Below the pieces are notes generated by a model that worked only from the letters and a program-made list of their open reading frames with translations, was not told the DNA's origin and did no database searches. 64,000 bases of DNA from Chondrilla cf. caribensis (taxonomy: Eukaryota; Porifera; Demospongiae; Chondrillida; Chondrillidae): the NCBI GenBank assembly GCA_964020155.1, contig OZ026548.1, positions 2,789,897-2,853,896 on the forward strand, given 5' to 3'. Positions 32,401 through 58,498 of the stretch are shown in pieces; position 1 is the stretch's first letter; each line of letters opens with the position of its first letter. The translations under genes were made by a program, and so were the position numbers.

Positions 32401-34183
32401 ATATCTACGAAACTAGTGTTGTGATTAGTACGGAAAACTGCTATAAGCAGTCAATAGGCAAGTAACCATTAAGGTGTGTGTACATTTTAATGTGACGGAA
32501 TGTCATCTTTGATTGATTGTGTGATTTGTAGCCTGGATTGATGATAGGCCCATGCACATCACTCACCTACTTTCAACCAGACCCACATTCTCTCCACTGC
32601 TGGTACGATCTTTATATTCCTGTCTGGCCTTTGCCTTCTCTTTGGCCACACCATAGTACTCCCTTCCTCCCACACTCCTGCAGGTCACAATAAAGTACAT
32701 TTTGCAAATAAATGAACACAGGGAACACAATGCCTCCTAGTGATTTAACAATAATTTATTGAAGTGTTGCAAACTGCCATGCAGTTATGTATGTACAATG
32801 AAGCTTCACTTATTTTGCCATCAGTCTTGGTAAACCCACACAATGCTAGTCCAATGCCATACATTTTCTTTTGACTATTATGAAGTTCATTTTGGAATTG
32901 AATATAATATAATATGTCATACATGTGTTCACATATAGCCCCGAATAAAATTAATATACGGTGCATTGTACATTTACCACCATGTGTGCATATAGTATAC
33001 TGTATAATTACCAATAATTATTGGTTGATTGAATCCAATCAAAAACATCCCACAAATTGTACTTGTAGCGACCCTATTTTACATTACTTTCAGAAATAAA
33101 CATTAATTCATGTACTACATTATGAAATGTTATAGTAATTTAATTACAATGAGGCAGCCTTACTAGTAACCCTCACCTGAACTATCGAATTTTCAAAATA
33201 CAAATAATTGTAGATGAAGTGCTTCATTGGTTGACCATAATTAACAAGTGGGCATACTTAAGGGAATTACTATGGCTTCTCAGCTTCTAGTCCTAACTCA
33301 CACTGTATACATATGTACATGCATACATACATACATACATATGTACATACATAAAATGCAGACGTACATACATACAATGTCATACATACAAACATACATA
33401 CATACATACGTACATACATACAATGTCATAGCAGTAACATTCCCAATTTCATCAGTGCACATTTACCAGAACTTTGTACCAAATATCAGTGATAATTGTC
33501 CACTGTAAATTTTTGAGATTGGATTCAATCTACCAATGTTTAATTTTTGTGGTAGTAGTGTATGACTGTACAATAAATGTGGTGGGGCATGCAATTCATC
33601 TAATCCACCAAATATAGCAGGTCCAAATGTTCCCGCCACCTTTTTTCAGTGTGTGTTAACGTCATACATTAATGATATAAGTGTTAATAAGTAATAAGTG
33701 TCCATTCCCATGCAGTACAATAGTATAACATTATGTTTACCGTTTTGCATTGTTTAAGGTAAAATACGGCAAAATTATGATTGATAAAACTGTAACAGTT
33801 ATGATCATGGTCAAAGTATTGGGGATATGGCAATAATTATTATGGCAAAATGTTGCTGGGAAATATGATCGACAGGTGCAGACACTTTACCATATTATTA
33901 TTATATAGAGCGGTATAATAAATCATTTAAAATTATTTGAATACACTTACATGGTTAGCTTGGAGATGAAGGCACCTTCTTTCGGTAGCTGAAAAGTAAA
34001 GACGAGTTCTTTCGATTTATTGTCCAAATTAGAGATGACACTTCGCACACGAGTGGTCGCGAACCTCTCCACGATCTTGGAGTAGACATCCATCTTGTCG
34101 TATCGGATTCCGTCATCCCCTTCAGCAGAGCCGAAGGTGAGGATGAGCAGAAACACGGACAGAGACACCTTCAACCAAATCAT
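29473..34183 (-). CDS. Secreted VIT + vWA protein, ITIH-like, with cysteine-rich tail
   Basis: Six exons join in frame: 34183-33951, 32677-32567, 32125-30708, 30500-30342, 30245-30185 and 29677-29473 (728 residues). A signal peptide (1-20) precedes a VIT domain (about 25-170) with the family pattern YYGVAKEKAKARQEY then FELEYQQLL. The vWA domain (about 260-440) has an intact metal site: DVSGS at 267-271, GGTNLNGG and LLTDGQPT. This VIT-vWA order is that of inter-alpha-trypsin inhibitor heavy chains, which bind hyaluronan and protease inhibitors in matrix. The ITIH C-terminal domain seems absent. Instead a linker of PPTT repeats leads to a tail with nine cysteines (QCSGRYC, LCVPP, GCAVTTCKSC, GCVYT, KCVK, RCYT). 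The fifth exon is only 61 bp and is easy to miss; it joins phases 1 and 2 correctly. No DPHFVV-type heavy-chain cleavage site was noticed. Confidence 0.85.
33313..33425 (+). repeat. CATA/GTACATA-rich simple repeat
   Basis: Runs of CATACATA mixed with GTACATAC in intron 1 of the VIT/vWA gene. Confidence 0.7.
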
Positions 34184-35260
34184 ATCGATCGGAGAATTAA
34201 CTACGAAGCTGAGTCTAGCTAAATCCGCCGGTCTATTAATATTATACGTAGTGTACGTGTCTACGTCATGAAATACACGACGAATTACGTATGAGCTCGA
34301 GGTAGTCGGTCGATCTAGTCGTATTAAATTTTTGTAAATTATACATCACATATAATATAAATTCCCTCTGTTTTATATAAATCTCATAATAATTATTTAT
34401 TAATATTATTAAAATATATTATTGATCAAGGATGTTGATAAAAATAAATAATACATGAAAATAATCGTTTAACTAATTAACATTACGTGAATAATGAAAT
34501 TTAATTTATACTTATATGTACATATAATTATACATATCCTAGTTATCATTTCATTAAATCTTGAAATTACCTGATTCTCAGGCAGCATTATTATACAGTA
34601 TCATGCTTTGAAATTCGATATTACAAAAATAAAATGCAGGCTAGACATTTAATGACATCAAAATCACACCCATCACAGTATCTTAGTATTAATATTATTA
34701 TGTGGGCACTGTATACATGCATAACAGTCCTTATACCAATTTTAAGTCATCATTAATAAGAGAAAATATTACTTCTAACGAGTATACAGTTGCATGAAAT
34801 AACACCTGTACAAAACTACAGTAGATTATATTTTGTGGGCAAATTTATAAACATTGATAATAAGTAACGGCTGAGACATGGTAATACTGTGTGGTGAAAA
34901 TTAAGGAATATCAAGTTTCTACTGTTCTCTGTTACCTGCTAGAAACAACAACTTGAAAGCAACTACGATTTTTCCTGTAGTGGGCAAGAGGGGAAAATGT
35001 ATATGACAAGACCACCTCAACATGTTCATAGCTACTGTATAGCTGAAAATATTGGCGGGAATTGACAATTTTCAAATCTACCACCAAATTGTATGTACAT
35101 AAGTAGGTACATAACTTGTTTACAAATGAATTGAAACTCAAATTAAATTATAATGCATATACAGTGGAGTTAACTTAGTCCAACTTGCTCCACTCAAATC
35201 CTAGATAAGTTGAATTAGAATTCCGATAAAGGAGTCATTCCAGTATGCTGAGCAGCTTAC
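34184..35260. other. Intergenic, no supported gene
   Basis: Very AT-rich. It should contain the promoter of the VIT/vWA gene on its left and the 3' untranslated region of the HIP1-type gene on its right. No element with clear borders was seen. Confidence 0.6.
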
Positions 35261-50035
<14,775 letters not shown>

Positions 50036-51027
50036 CGCCAACAGAATCTCCCGAAAATCAGTAAAGGAACCAAAATAAAATGGCCGACGAAGGTGACGTC
50101 ATTGGCAAACCTCGAAGAGAGTTCCTGTGCATGCGCACTTGCAGCATGGAATGCTATGGTGTCTATAGTATCTATGGTTACATAGCCTCTTGTTGCGACA
50201 TCCCAATGGCAATGCAACCCCAAGCACTACATAATGTATTGTAGTATCCTCCTACCACACTCACAGATCCCCATAATTGAGTCATTCTATTTTGCATTGC
50301 TCCTTGACAATGAGACTGATATTGACCCAATGGCAATAAGCAGGATCCTATTAATAGCACCCGTATAAGTTAAGCATCGCCAACACATAAGGTTTACAAG
50401 CAATCATTACACAGACATGCATGTATCATCTCTGAAATGTTTTTTTTGTGTCAGTTACTATTGTGAAGATAGAAGATGGTAGATTAGGGTAGTCAGTTAT
50501 GGCGTGCATGTAAGGCTAAGTGAGTAGTGCAATTTGTCCTCAGTTGAAAGGTTGAGGGTGGCTGGCTCCATGACCATGTAGTATTACATCACCAGAAAAT
50601 CAGTAGACCAGCAGACAACATCAATTGCAATGGAGCATCTAGATATTTTGGTCTCACATAAATCATTATAGGTCTACAAGTTAAAAATGTGGTGAACAGA
50701 ATGTGATCTGAGAAAAAATTAAACTGGTACATCTATGAACAGAAATATCATCATTAGACTGCAATAGTTTAAACCAGCAGACTGGTGGACCAATGGGGAC
50801 AGCATCTAGAAAATAATCAGAGAAATTTGAGAGCATAAATTATGATAAAGAAGAAGTAGGCAACATGGCAAAAGATGAAAAGATAGATGAAAGGCAACAT
50901 ATCTAGATCTGGCATTCCCTGGCATTCCTACTACCAGTGCTGGGACAACATGAAGTAGATGTAAGCATGGACCCTATGTAGGATAGCGAGTCTCATGAAT
51001 GTGATTATCGCACGTGCTTTGAAAAAA
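50036..51027. promoter_or_regulatory. Divergent intergenic region between HIP1-type and mitochondrial EF-Tu genes
   Basis: The 992 bp between the two start codons has no coding exon. About 95 bp upstream of the HIP1-type start, GTGCATGCGCAC (about 50127-50138) resembles an NRF1 site with one mismatch. AAAATGGCCGAC just upstream of that start is YY1-like. CACGTG, an E-box, lies about 15 bp before the EF-Tu start. These are motif matches only. Confidence 0.35.
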
Positions 51028-52422
51028 ATGGCTACCTTTGTAAGGTTCTGGAAGAAAGGTTAGCTTCCTCGATCAAAAATGAGGAAGATGTTTGTATGAT
51101 TTTATTTTACTTCTCTGTCTGCTCTATATTTTTCAGGATTACCAAACTGTGTATCACTTCTAGGTTCTCATTGGAATTCCCAGTTATTCCGAGTAGCAAG
51201 TCCCGCGGCAAATCCTCGCTTACTAACAGGTACAATTATTTGTATCATCCCAACACTGGTTTACTGTATATGGATATATCGGCCTTACCAACGAGATTTG
51301 TAGTACTTATGTATTGCACTCACGTTCGAAGTTCAGCTGATGATGAAAGTGTGATAGTGTTCAATCCTGTCTCCAACAATGCCTCATAATACGAATTTTG
51401 TTTCATACCAACTGCAGTAATATTCTAAATCTTATTTACGTGCTTTATTATTCCTCCTATACTTGATTGAAATCTCCTAGTTCTTTGAATCTTTTTATTT
51501 CCTTGTATTGAATTTTCTTAGTTTTTAACTATTCTAGCACCACATTTTCTACTTTTCTTACTTGTGCAATTTTAGACTGGGTGCCAAGTATAGTAGCCTC
51601 CTGGCTAAATGATTCCCCGGGGTAAATAGGCTTATGTAACCATAATCTTACTGTACTACAGAAACTTCACTGATCAGTCATTCACAGTTACGTAGGCTCA
51701 GGCTGGGTATGATGTTTGTTGAAGTTGAATGTAGCATTGTATGTACATGCCGCAATCATACAACTCTACATTTACTTCGTAACCTCGAATTGATCGCATT
51801 CGGGTAGTTTAATCTCACACCCTTCTATCATCAAACAAATTTGTTGTTTCTCTGCTCTGAGTAATAACACCTTGTTTATTTTATAGTGACTAGGACCTTC
51901 AGCTCGGAGAAGAAGGTTTATACAAGAGAAAAACCTCATGTAAACGTGGGTACTATTGGTCATGTGGACCATGGCAAGACAACACTCACTGCTGCGATAA
52001 CCAAAGTTCTTGCTGACGGGGGCAAGGCCAAGTTTAAGTCCTACTCGGACATCGATAACGCACCCGAGGAGAAGGCGAGAGGGATCACAATCGCAGCCGC
52101 ACACGTTGAGTACGAAACAGACAATCGTCACTACGCCCATATCGACTGCCCGGGTCACGCTGACTACATCAAGAACATGATCACTGGAACGGCTCAAATG
52201 GATGGAGCCATCCTGGTTGTAGCGGCCACCGATGGGACCATGCCACAGACAAAAGAACATCTTTTATTAGCCAATCAAATAGGAATAAAGAACATGGTAG
52301 TTTTTGTGAACAAGACAGACATGGTGGAAGATAAGGAAATGTTAGAATTGGTATGTTTATAAACTGCATTCCCCTTGTGTGCATGAGATTTGGAGTACTG
52401 TTTTGGTGGTGGTAATGGGCTC

Positions 52423-52498
<76 letters not shown>

Positions 52499-54247
52499 TG
52501 TACGTGTACGTGTGTGTGTGTGTGGATGTAGGTGTGTACATGTGCATTCCTGTACATGTCCCTCACATCACAGGTGCTTCCACCTACTCTATATTCCAGG
52601 TTCCTACCAATACTTATTTGTGTGTTACTCTTTTTAGCTCCTTCTGTCTCAGTTTCCCATGTGTACGTGTGGCTTTCCCCATTTGATAAGCAGTGAAGAG
52701 TACAGTCAGCCTAGTTGTGCAGTGTGAATACTTTTTATACTGTATACAACCACACACACCATCAAATGTCTTCATATGTAATTGAGTGTATGTGCACAAG
52801 ATTGTTTATATTTGTCAACAATGTAACAATGGATAGCATAGGAAAAATTAAATGCAATTCACTAGCCAAATGATTATTTGCTCCAAACGTTTCGACAGCT
52901 CACTGCTGTCTTCGTCAGTGGTATGAAATACAGGGTGCATGTGTGGATGTGCTTTTACATGCATGCGTTGATAGGTGATGATGTGTGACATAATGTTGAC
53001 ATGTGAATAATAATGTCATGTCACCATTATGTCACCTACACCTAGCCGATCAACCACTTTTGCAATGGGTTAGCATTATGTGAAATGGATCGAAAACAAC
53101 ATTTCCCATTTTAAAAGGGGTTGTGTTTACAAATCATGCTACATACATATGTTCACAAGCACTTATCCTGAACCTTTTGTTAATATGTATGTACCAAATA
53201 TGTTGTACGCAGTGCTTCTGATCAACTGCTTGTGTGTGTTTGGATGTGAGCACTACTAAACACAGTCATTACTATCCAAATACATATATGCATAGTGTTT
53301 CTACTAATCCTGGTAAATTTGTATGTTGTTTGACTTGCTGATGATTTCTAGTGACCTGATCTCTCTTATGTAACCACAGGTGGAGTTGGAGATCAGAGAG
53401 TGGCTGAGTCACTTTGGTTTCGATGGGGACCATACGCCTGTGGTGTTTGGTTCTGCTCTGTGCGCCATGGAGGTACGTACGTGAGTATCTGCAGGATGTG
53501 AACCAAGGGGGTCCTCTCTCCTAAGCAACTACGTACAAGCTCCACAGAGAGATATGCACACATGCACATGTGTACGTTTAGTGTACCAAAAGTTTGTTTG
53601 CTAGTCTTGTAGTGTATTGATGGTGGTAAGCTATTGAGAAGGATGCTACATTGTGAGAGGACCATCTAGCGATATATTTTCATATTGGATGTTATCTGCA
53701 CATCTAGTGTAGTGGTGGGTGTTGGATGTTATGTTGCATTTGTACACTCTTACAGGAGAAGAATACAGAGCTTGGTAGAGATTCCATCGTTGAGTTGTTA
53801 AAAGCAGTGGATGAATGGATACCTACTCCAATAAGAGATCTTGACAAGCCCCTACTACTACCAATAGAGGATGTTTTCTCCATTTCTGGGCGTGGCACTG
53901 TGGTAACTGGTCGGATAGAGAGGGGTGTGGTCAAGAAAGGTCAAGAGGTGGAGATTGTCGGACAGCGTGCACTCCTCAAGACAGTGGTGACTGGATTGGA
54001 AATGTTCCACAAAATGCTGGATCAGGGACAAGCTGGTGACCAGTTGGGTGCTCTTGTTAGGGGTATTAAGAAGGAAGAAATTAGGAGAGGAATGGTTCTC
54101 TGCCAGCCAGGATCAGTGAAGTCACACACCTTGTTCAAAGCTCAAGTAAGACAGTGTGTAAATGTGTGGTGTGAAACTCTCCTTATCACATTTTTATGCC
54201 CATTTGTGTGTGTGTGTGTATGGTGAGTGTGTGTGTCTCTCTCTGTC

Positions 54248-54305
<58 letters not shown>

Positions 54306-54800
54306 GTGTGTGGTGTGTGTGTGTTTGTGTGTGTGTTGTGTGTGTGGTGTGGTACAGATAACTTGTACAATATGAACTCATCCTGTGCTAAATACTGTAT
54401 TGACAGTACAAGTTGAAGTACATATGTAGGCTATAGATCCTGTGCTCAGTGTCAATCTCCAACTCCAGGTCTACATCCTGAAGAAAGAAGAAGGCGGTAG
54501 GCACACTCCCTTCATAACAAACTATTCTCCTCAGCTCTACACACGAACGGCTGATGTCACCTCATCTATAGAAGTAAGTCTCGATTATAGTACTGTTTGC
54601 AGACTATGAATATAGTTACGATCAATATCGTTCACTGTCCTCAGCTCCCAGCTGGGAAGGACATGGTGATGCCTGGGGATGACACAGACCTGACTATAAC
54701 TCTTAAAAGTGACATTCCTTTGGAAGCCGGTCAGCGGTTCACTCTAAGAGAAGGTAGCAAGACTGTTGGAACAGGAGTAGTTACCAGCATCATTCAGTGA
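51028..54800 (+). CDS. TUFM: Mitochondrial elongation factor Tu
   Basis: Seven exons, 51028-51058, 51137-51229, 51887-52350, 53380-53472, 53756-54145, 54469-54573 and 54645-54800, join in frame to 443 residues (human about 450). The first two exons encode a basic, Ser/Leu-rich leader without acidic residues ([11 protein letters not shown]...), a mitochondrial presequence. Then [20 protein letters not shown] holds G1; ARGIT is G2, DCPGH G3, NKTD G4 and SAL G5. Domains 2 and 3 follow ([30 protein letters not shown]). It delivers aminoacyl-tRNA to the mitochondrial ribosome with GTP. Six spliceosomal introns exclude bacterial contamination. Microsatellites lie in introns 3 and 5. An old fragment of a dispersed repeat lies in intron 2 at 51579-51640. 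Confidence 0.97.
51579..51640 (+). repeat. Short dispersed repeat, copy 1
   Basis: GGGTGCCAAGTATAGTAGCC followed by GGCTAAATGATTCCCC and TAAATA resembles 60459-60512 in the same order and orientation. Present in intron 2 of the EF-Tu gene. Confidence 0.55.
52424..52524 (+). repeat. (TG)n microsatellite
   Basis: About 70 bp of TG, three TACGTG units and more TG, in intron 3 of the EF-Tu gene. Confidence 0.95.
52866..52925. repeat. Hairpin-bearing dispersed repeat fragment
   Basis: GACAGC-TCACT-GCTGTC (52894-52910) forms a perfect 6-bp stem. With flanks CCAAACGTTTC and TTCGTCAGTGG it resembles a tail sequence I associate with retroelement copies in many invertebrate genomes. Element family not determined; it lies in EF-Tu intron 3. 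Confidence 0.35.
54252..54345 (+). repeat. (TG)n microsatellite
   Basis: TG with occasional TTG interruptions in intron 5 of the EF-Tu gene. Confidence 0.95.
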
Positions 54801-55381
54801 CATTCTGATAGTCTCACGACCATCATTGTATACGTACATACATGCATGCATACAGACATGTACATGCAATTCCAATCAGTTCTGTTTGTTGGTGTACTTT
54901 ATAGCTAATTTGCAAATAATGGGCCGATAATGCTGTTACATACTAGATAACTGGATGATATTCGCTTGGAAACTGCATGCTTGCTTGCTGACAAATTGAG
55001 AATCAGATCGATGGCTCTCAGGATACTTTGGTGATACAAAGTGAATAATACTTGACAGTGTAGATGTAATTTAAAGGAAATCTTCAAATGTGGATACATT
55101 ATCAACGTTAACGCATGTATTATATTCTGCATATTATGCATTTTATAATTATATAGCTGCATGGCTAAATTCTGCAAGAGGGGCGTGTATTCTGTTCGTT
55201 TCGGAGTGCGCGCGATGGCGGGATTTCCCGAAATTTGTATGTTACTATTAATAGCTCTTCTTGGAATGATCTAGACTTCCCTCGCAGTGGAATATACTGT
55301 AAAATAGTGCCATATACTAATACTGCTACTATTAATTTTGTTTGTTACTACGGTGACTGAAGTACGTATAGCTTGTCGATC
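54801..55381. other. Intergenic between EF-Tu and the winged-helix gene
   Basis: 3' flank of the EF-Tu gene and the upstream region of the next gene, same strand. No coding exon seen. A GC-rich patch GGAGTGCGCGCGATGGCGGG near 55203-55222 may mark a promoter. Confidence 0.45.
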
Positions 55382-56290
55382 ATGGCTATGGCTCAGCGTC
55401 CTGATCCCACGAACGAAGAGATTTTGGCCTTTCTTCAGCGACCAGAGAACGCTGGAAAATCCATGACAGCCAAGGAAATCGGTCAAGCCATGGGCTTCCA
55501 AGGGAGAAAGAACGTGAACCGTCAACTTCATGATTTAAAGAAGCAAGGCAAAGTTGATAAAGATGAGACAAAAAGGACACCCGAGTGGAGATTGTCTGGT
55601 TCAATATCAGATGGACCTACCCCGGGGCGTCAATCAGCCGAGCACGATGGATCTGATGTTTATATAAAAAGAGACTTGGGAAACGGTGCTATGATATTTT
55701 CTCCTGTAACGGTGGAGGAATTGGCACAATCGCCATCTACCCCGGAGCAAGCTGAAACAAGTCGTCTCGAACTACAAAGATCAGAACTGGTTAATGAGGT
55801 TAACTCTCTTCAGCGACCTGTTGATGTGCCAAGCGATCCAGTGCGTGTACCTCAGCCAGAAAGTAGACCATCTCCTCCATCATCCACCCCACCTGATGTT
55901 GATGTGCCAAGCGATCCAATATGTGTACCTCAACCAGAAAGTAAACCATCTCCTCCATCATCCATTCCACCTGATGTTGATGTATCAAGTATAACTCAAC
56001 AATTCTCCCAAACGTCCTTAACAGATGCTACCACCAGTGAAGAGTCCACACAACAACGTCCACCTGAAGCTAAACCAAGAAGAACACAACCAAATAAACA
56101 AGAGAGGCAGAGTGTCCAAGACTTTCTTTGCGTATCAGCTTGTCCCTGTAGTGTTGATGTTATATCAAAACGGACCGATGTATCACTGATTATCGTTAAA
56201 AAGATATTACAAGAATTTTCTGATGAAAATTTGATCTCACCGACGAGAACAGGTGATTCAGAAGAAATGTGGTCTTGGAAAGGTGAATAG
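55382..56290 (+). CDS. Z-alpha-like winged-helix protein with second C-terminal winged helix
   Basis: A single exon encodes 302 residues from ATG 55382. Residues 10-72 fit a Z-alpha winged helix: helix 3 is GRKNVNRQLHDLKKQGKV and the wing ends TPEW. Against human ADAR1 Z-alpha, Asn173 aligns with Asn46, Arg174 with Arg47, Pro193 with Pro67 and Trp195 with Trp69; Lys169 becomes Arg42 and the key Tyr177 becomes His50. Residues about 237-302 look like a second winged helix (VKKILQEFSDENLI ... MWSWKGE) in which the Asn and Tyr positions are not kept. Between them is a disordered Pro/Ser/Glu-rich linker with two 26-residue repeats. Z-alpha proteins bind left-handed DNA or RNA and serve RNA editing or innate immunity, but there is no deaminase, kinase or RHIM motif here. 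Binding is inference; a generic winged helix is the alternative. Confidence 0.75.
   Translation: MAMAQRPDPTNEEILAFLQRPENAGKSMTAKEIGQAMGFQGRKNVNRQLHDLKKQGKVDKDETKRTPEWRLSGSISDGPTPGRQSAEHDGSDVYIKRDLGNGAMIFSPVTVEELAQSPSTPEQAETSRLELQRSELVNEVNSLQRPVDVPSDPVRVPQPESRPSPPSSTPPDVDVPSDPICVPQPESKPSPPSSIPPDVDVSSITQQFSQTSLTDATTSEESTQQRPPEAKPRRTQPNKQERQSVQDFLCVSACPCSVDVISKRTDVSLIIVKKILQEFSDENLISPTRTGDSEEMWSWKGE
55820..55975 (+). repeat. In-frame tandem repeat, 78 bp x 2
   Basis: The unit starting GTTGATGTGCCAAGCGATCC recurs at 55820 and 55898, and its first bases again at 55976. It encodes 26 residues (DVPSDP..VPQPES.PSPPSS) of the linker of the winged-helix protein. Confidence 0.95.
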
Positions 56291-56644
56291 CAGTAGTAAT
56301 AGCACTGTGGTATTATCTTCGATTACAAAGCAATGCCATATGACATATAAAACAGGTAGGTTATGTTTTTTTTGGTTGTTTCCTCACATGTTGTTGAAAT
56401 ATTATACTGGACAGTACACCTCTGTTTACAAAAAATATGTGTATATAAAGCATCTCATTAATTAACAGTCACTGTGTGTTGTCGTATTGGTACTTATCTG
56501 TATTGGTACATATTTCTTATAAGCGTCAGTGAATTTTGCATCAATGTTAGCATAACTGGTTATTAGTTTTATATCTCTCATTCTAGTTTTGTACTGCTTA
56601 CTGTATTATAAGTTCACTGCTATTATTATTGGTAAATTCCCTTC

Positions 56645-56650
56645 AATAAA
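56645..56650 (+). terminator. Candidate polyadenylation signal AATAAA
   Basis: AATAAA about 355 bp after the stop of the winged-helix gene. Confidence 0.35.
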
Positions 56651-56735
56651 AAAGAATAATTATTTTAGCATTGTAATCAATAATACTATTGTTTTGTCCT
56701 AGCTTATATTACACATAGTTATATTGTAATGTATT

Positions 56736-56792
56736 AAATTTATATAGGTATATATATATATAATATATATATATATATACCTATATAAATTT
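56736..56792. repeat. 57-bp AT-rich palindrome
   Basis: AAATTTATATAGGTATATAT at the left is answered by ATATATACCTATATAAATTT at the right around a TA-rich centre. Confidence 0.9.
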
Positions 56793-57455
56793 ATATATAT
56801 ATTATATACATATATATACTGTATATATATGGATCACATGATATGCAGCTGATCAGCTGCATGGGTTAGATTGTAATAACTGACCATGCACTTCATGTGA
56901 TCTGACATAATACGTAATAATTATATTATACTGTATATAGTTCATAATTTCATAATTTTTCCCATTATAATACATACGTATGTAGTCAGCTATATACAGG
57001 ATGCATATGGATGAACATATTGGGTATCTACATACTGTATATACATGCAAAGCAAGATACAATTGAATCTGTACATATATATCCATATATAGCTATAGGC
57101 CTTTGCAATTGCCTCACATTTATGGATACTACTATTAAGGGTGTATGCAGTTGTTTATTACAGATGTATATAATATTGATTTTAATTTGGATTGGTCTAT
57201 AACTATATCAAGCATGCATTATTATGTAAAATCCACCAATTTCAATTTATCATAATTGTTATTGATTACATCACAACTGTTATATAAATCAATCAACACA
57301 CACAAGTTGTGCATCATGTAAGGAGTACACTATATTATGATATGCATTGTATACTTAGCAATGGTACGTAGCTGGTTACTATGTGTATGCAGGCAGGTCT
57401 GTTTAGTACTACTCTACGTATGTTCTATTTCCAAACTCTTGCAAATTCAATTTCA

Positions 57456-58440
57456 TTAATTATCGTCAATGACAACAGAGATGTCTCTCTGTTGATACTC
57501 GGTGCCTTCTGGAGCATCAAGGATGATTCTGAAACCTTCAGGGCTTTCCTTCATGCCATCGTTGTACAGCATCAATCTAACCTCCTTGACCTCAAAGACA
57601 CTATTCTGGTTGGAGAAAATCACTTCTTTCTCCAACAAATCGAAATCAGTACCTACATACAAATCATAGACATCACGTATTATGTCAATTGAATGTGTAT
57701 ATGTATATTCTTTAAAACTATGCCTCTCTAATGGACTGTAGCTAGTTTGTTGGAGTGAAATAATTGCGAAGAACCTCACAGTCTCTCTCACTGAATGACC
57801 AGCAATTGTGTTCAAAGATTATCATCATCTTCATAGACAAAGTTATTATGTAAAAATAACATAATTATTTTATAGTTTGCTGATTCTCAAAGAATGTATT
57901 AACAATCTCCAGGGTTCTCCCATTATGTTCAGAAACATAAGAAATAATTTGAATGGGCAAAGTGACAAAATTGCTCCAAAAACAGGTGTGATGAATATTT
58001 GAGAATGTACAGTATTGGATAATTAGAAAATTGGATAATACTGGACATACAGGATGGAATTCAACAATATGATCATCCTCTCAGTAGACAGTAGATTTGT
58101 GTACATCTAGTGTGTAAACAAGCATTCCTAGGTTATGTGCAATGATGGCCAAAGAACGATCATTTTACCTTCATCAGCAGTAAGGATCTCAGTGCGAAGC
58201 ATAACTTTCAGTGGTTCATCAAGTTTCCCCAGGCGAATCACTTGAATCTTAATCGCTTCGTCGCTTTCTAGTCGTCTAATGAAATCAGTGTCAAAGGACA
58301 CCACTTTGGGAACATCTGTAGTGGTAGAAACATATGGATTGTAACTCTATGAAGTGAAGATGAGTTTTTGTGCATAAACGTATGTATATACACATATTGC
58401 ATGTGTGTGTAACACTGCGTATGTGTGTGTGCGTGCACTT

Positions 58441-58498
<58 letters not shown>

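Larger units (their letters stand above)
56291..57455. other. Convergent intergenic region with palindromes
   Basis: Separates the 3' ends of the winged-helix and Calx-beta genes. No exon seen. It holds a 57-bp AT palindrome (56736-56792), a perfect 20-bp palindrome (56843-56862) and an outer GATCACATGA/TCATGTGATC pair. Confidence 0.6.

Noticed and set aside
51028..54800. Bacterial or mitochondrial contamination suggested by the EF-Tu gene
   Set aside because: Six GT-AG introns and a presequence-like leader show a nuclear gene for a mitochondrial protein.
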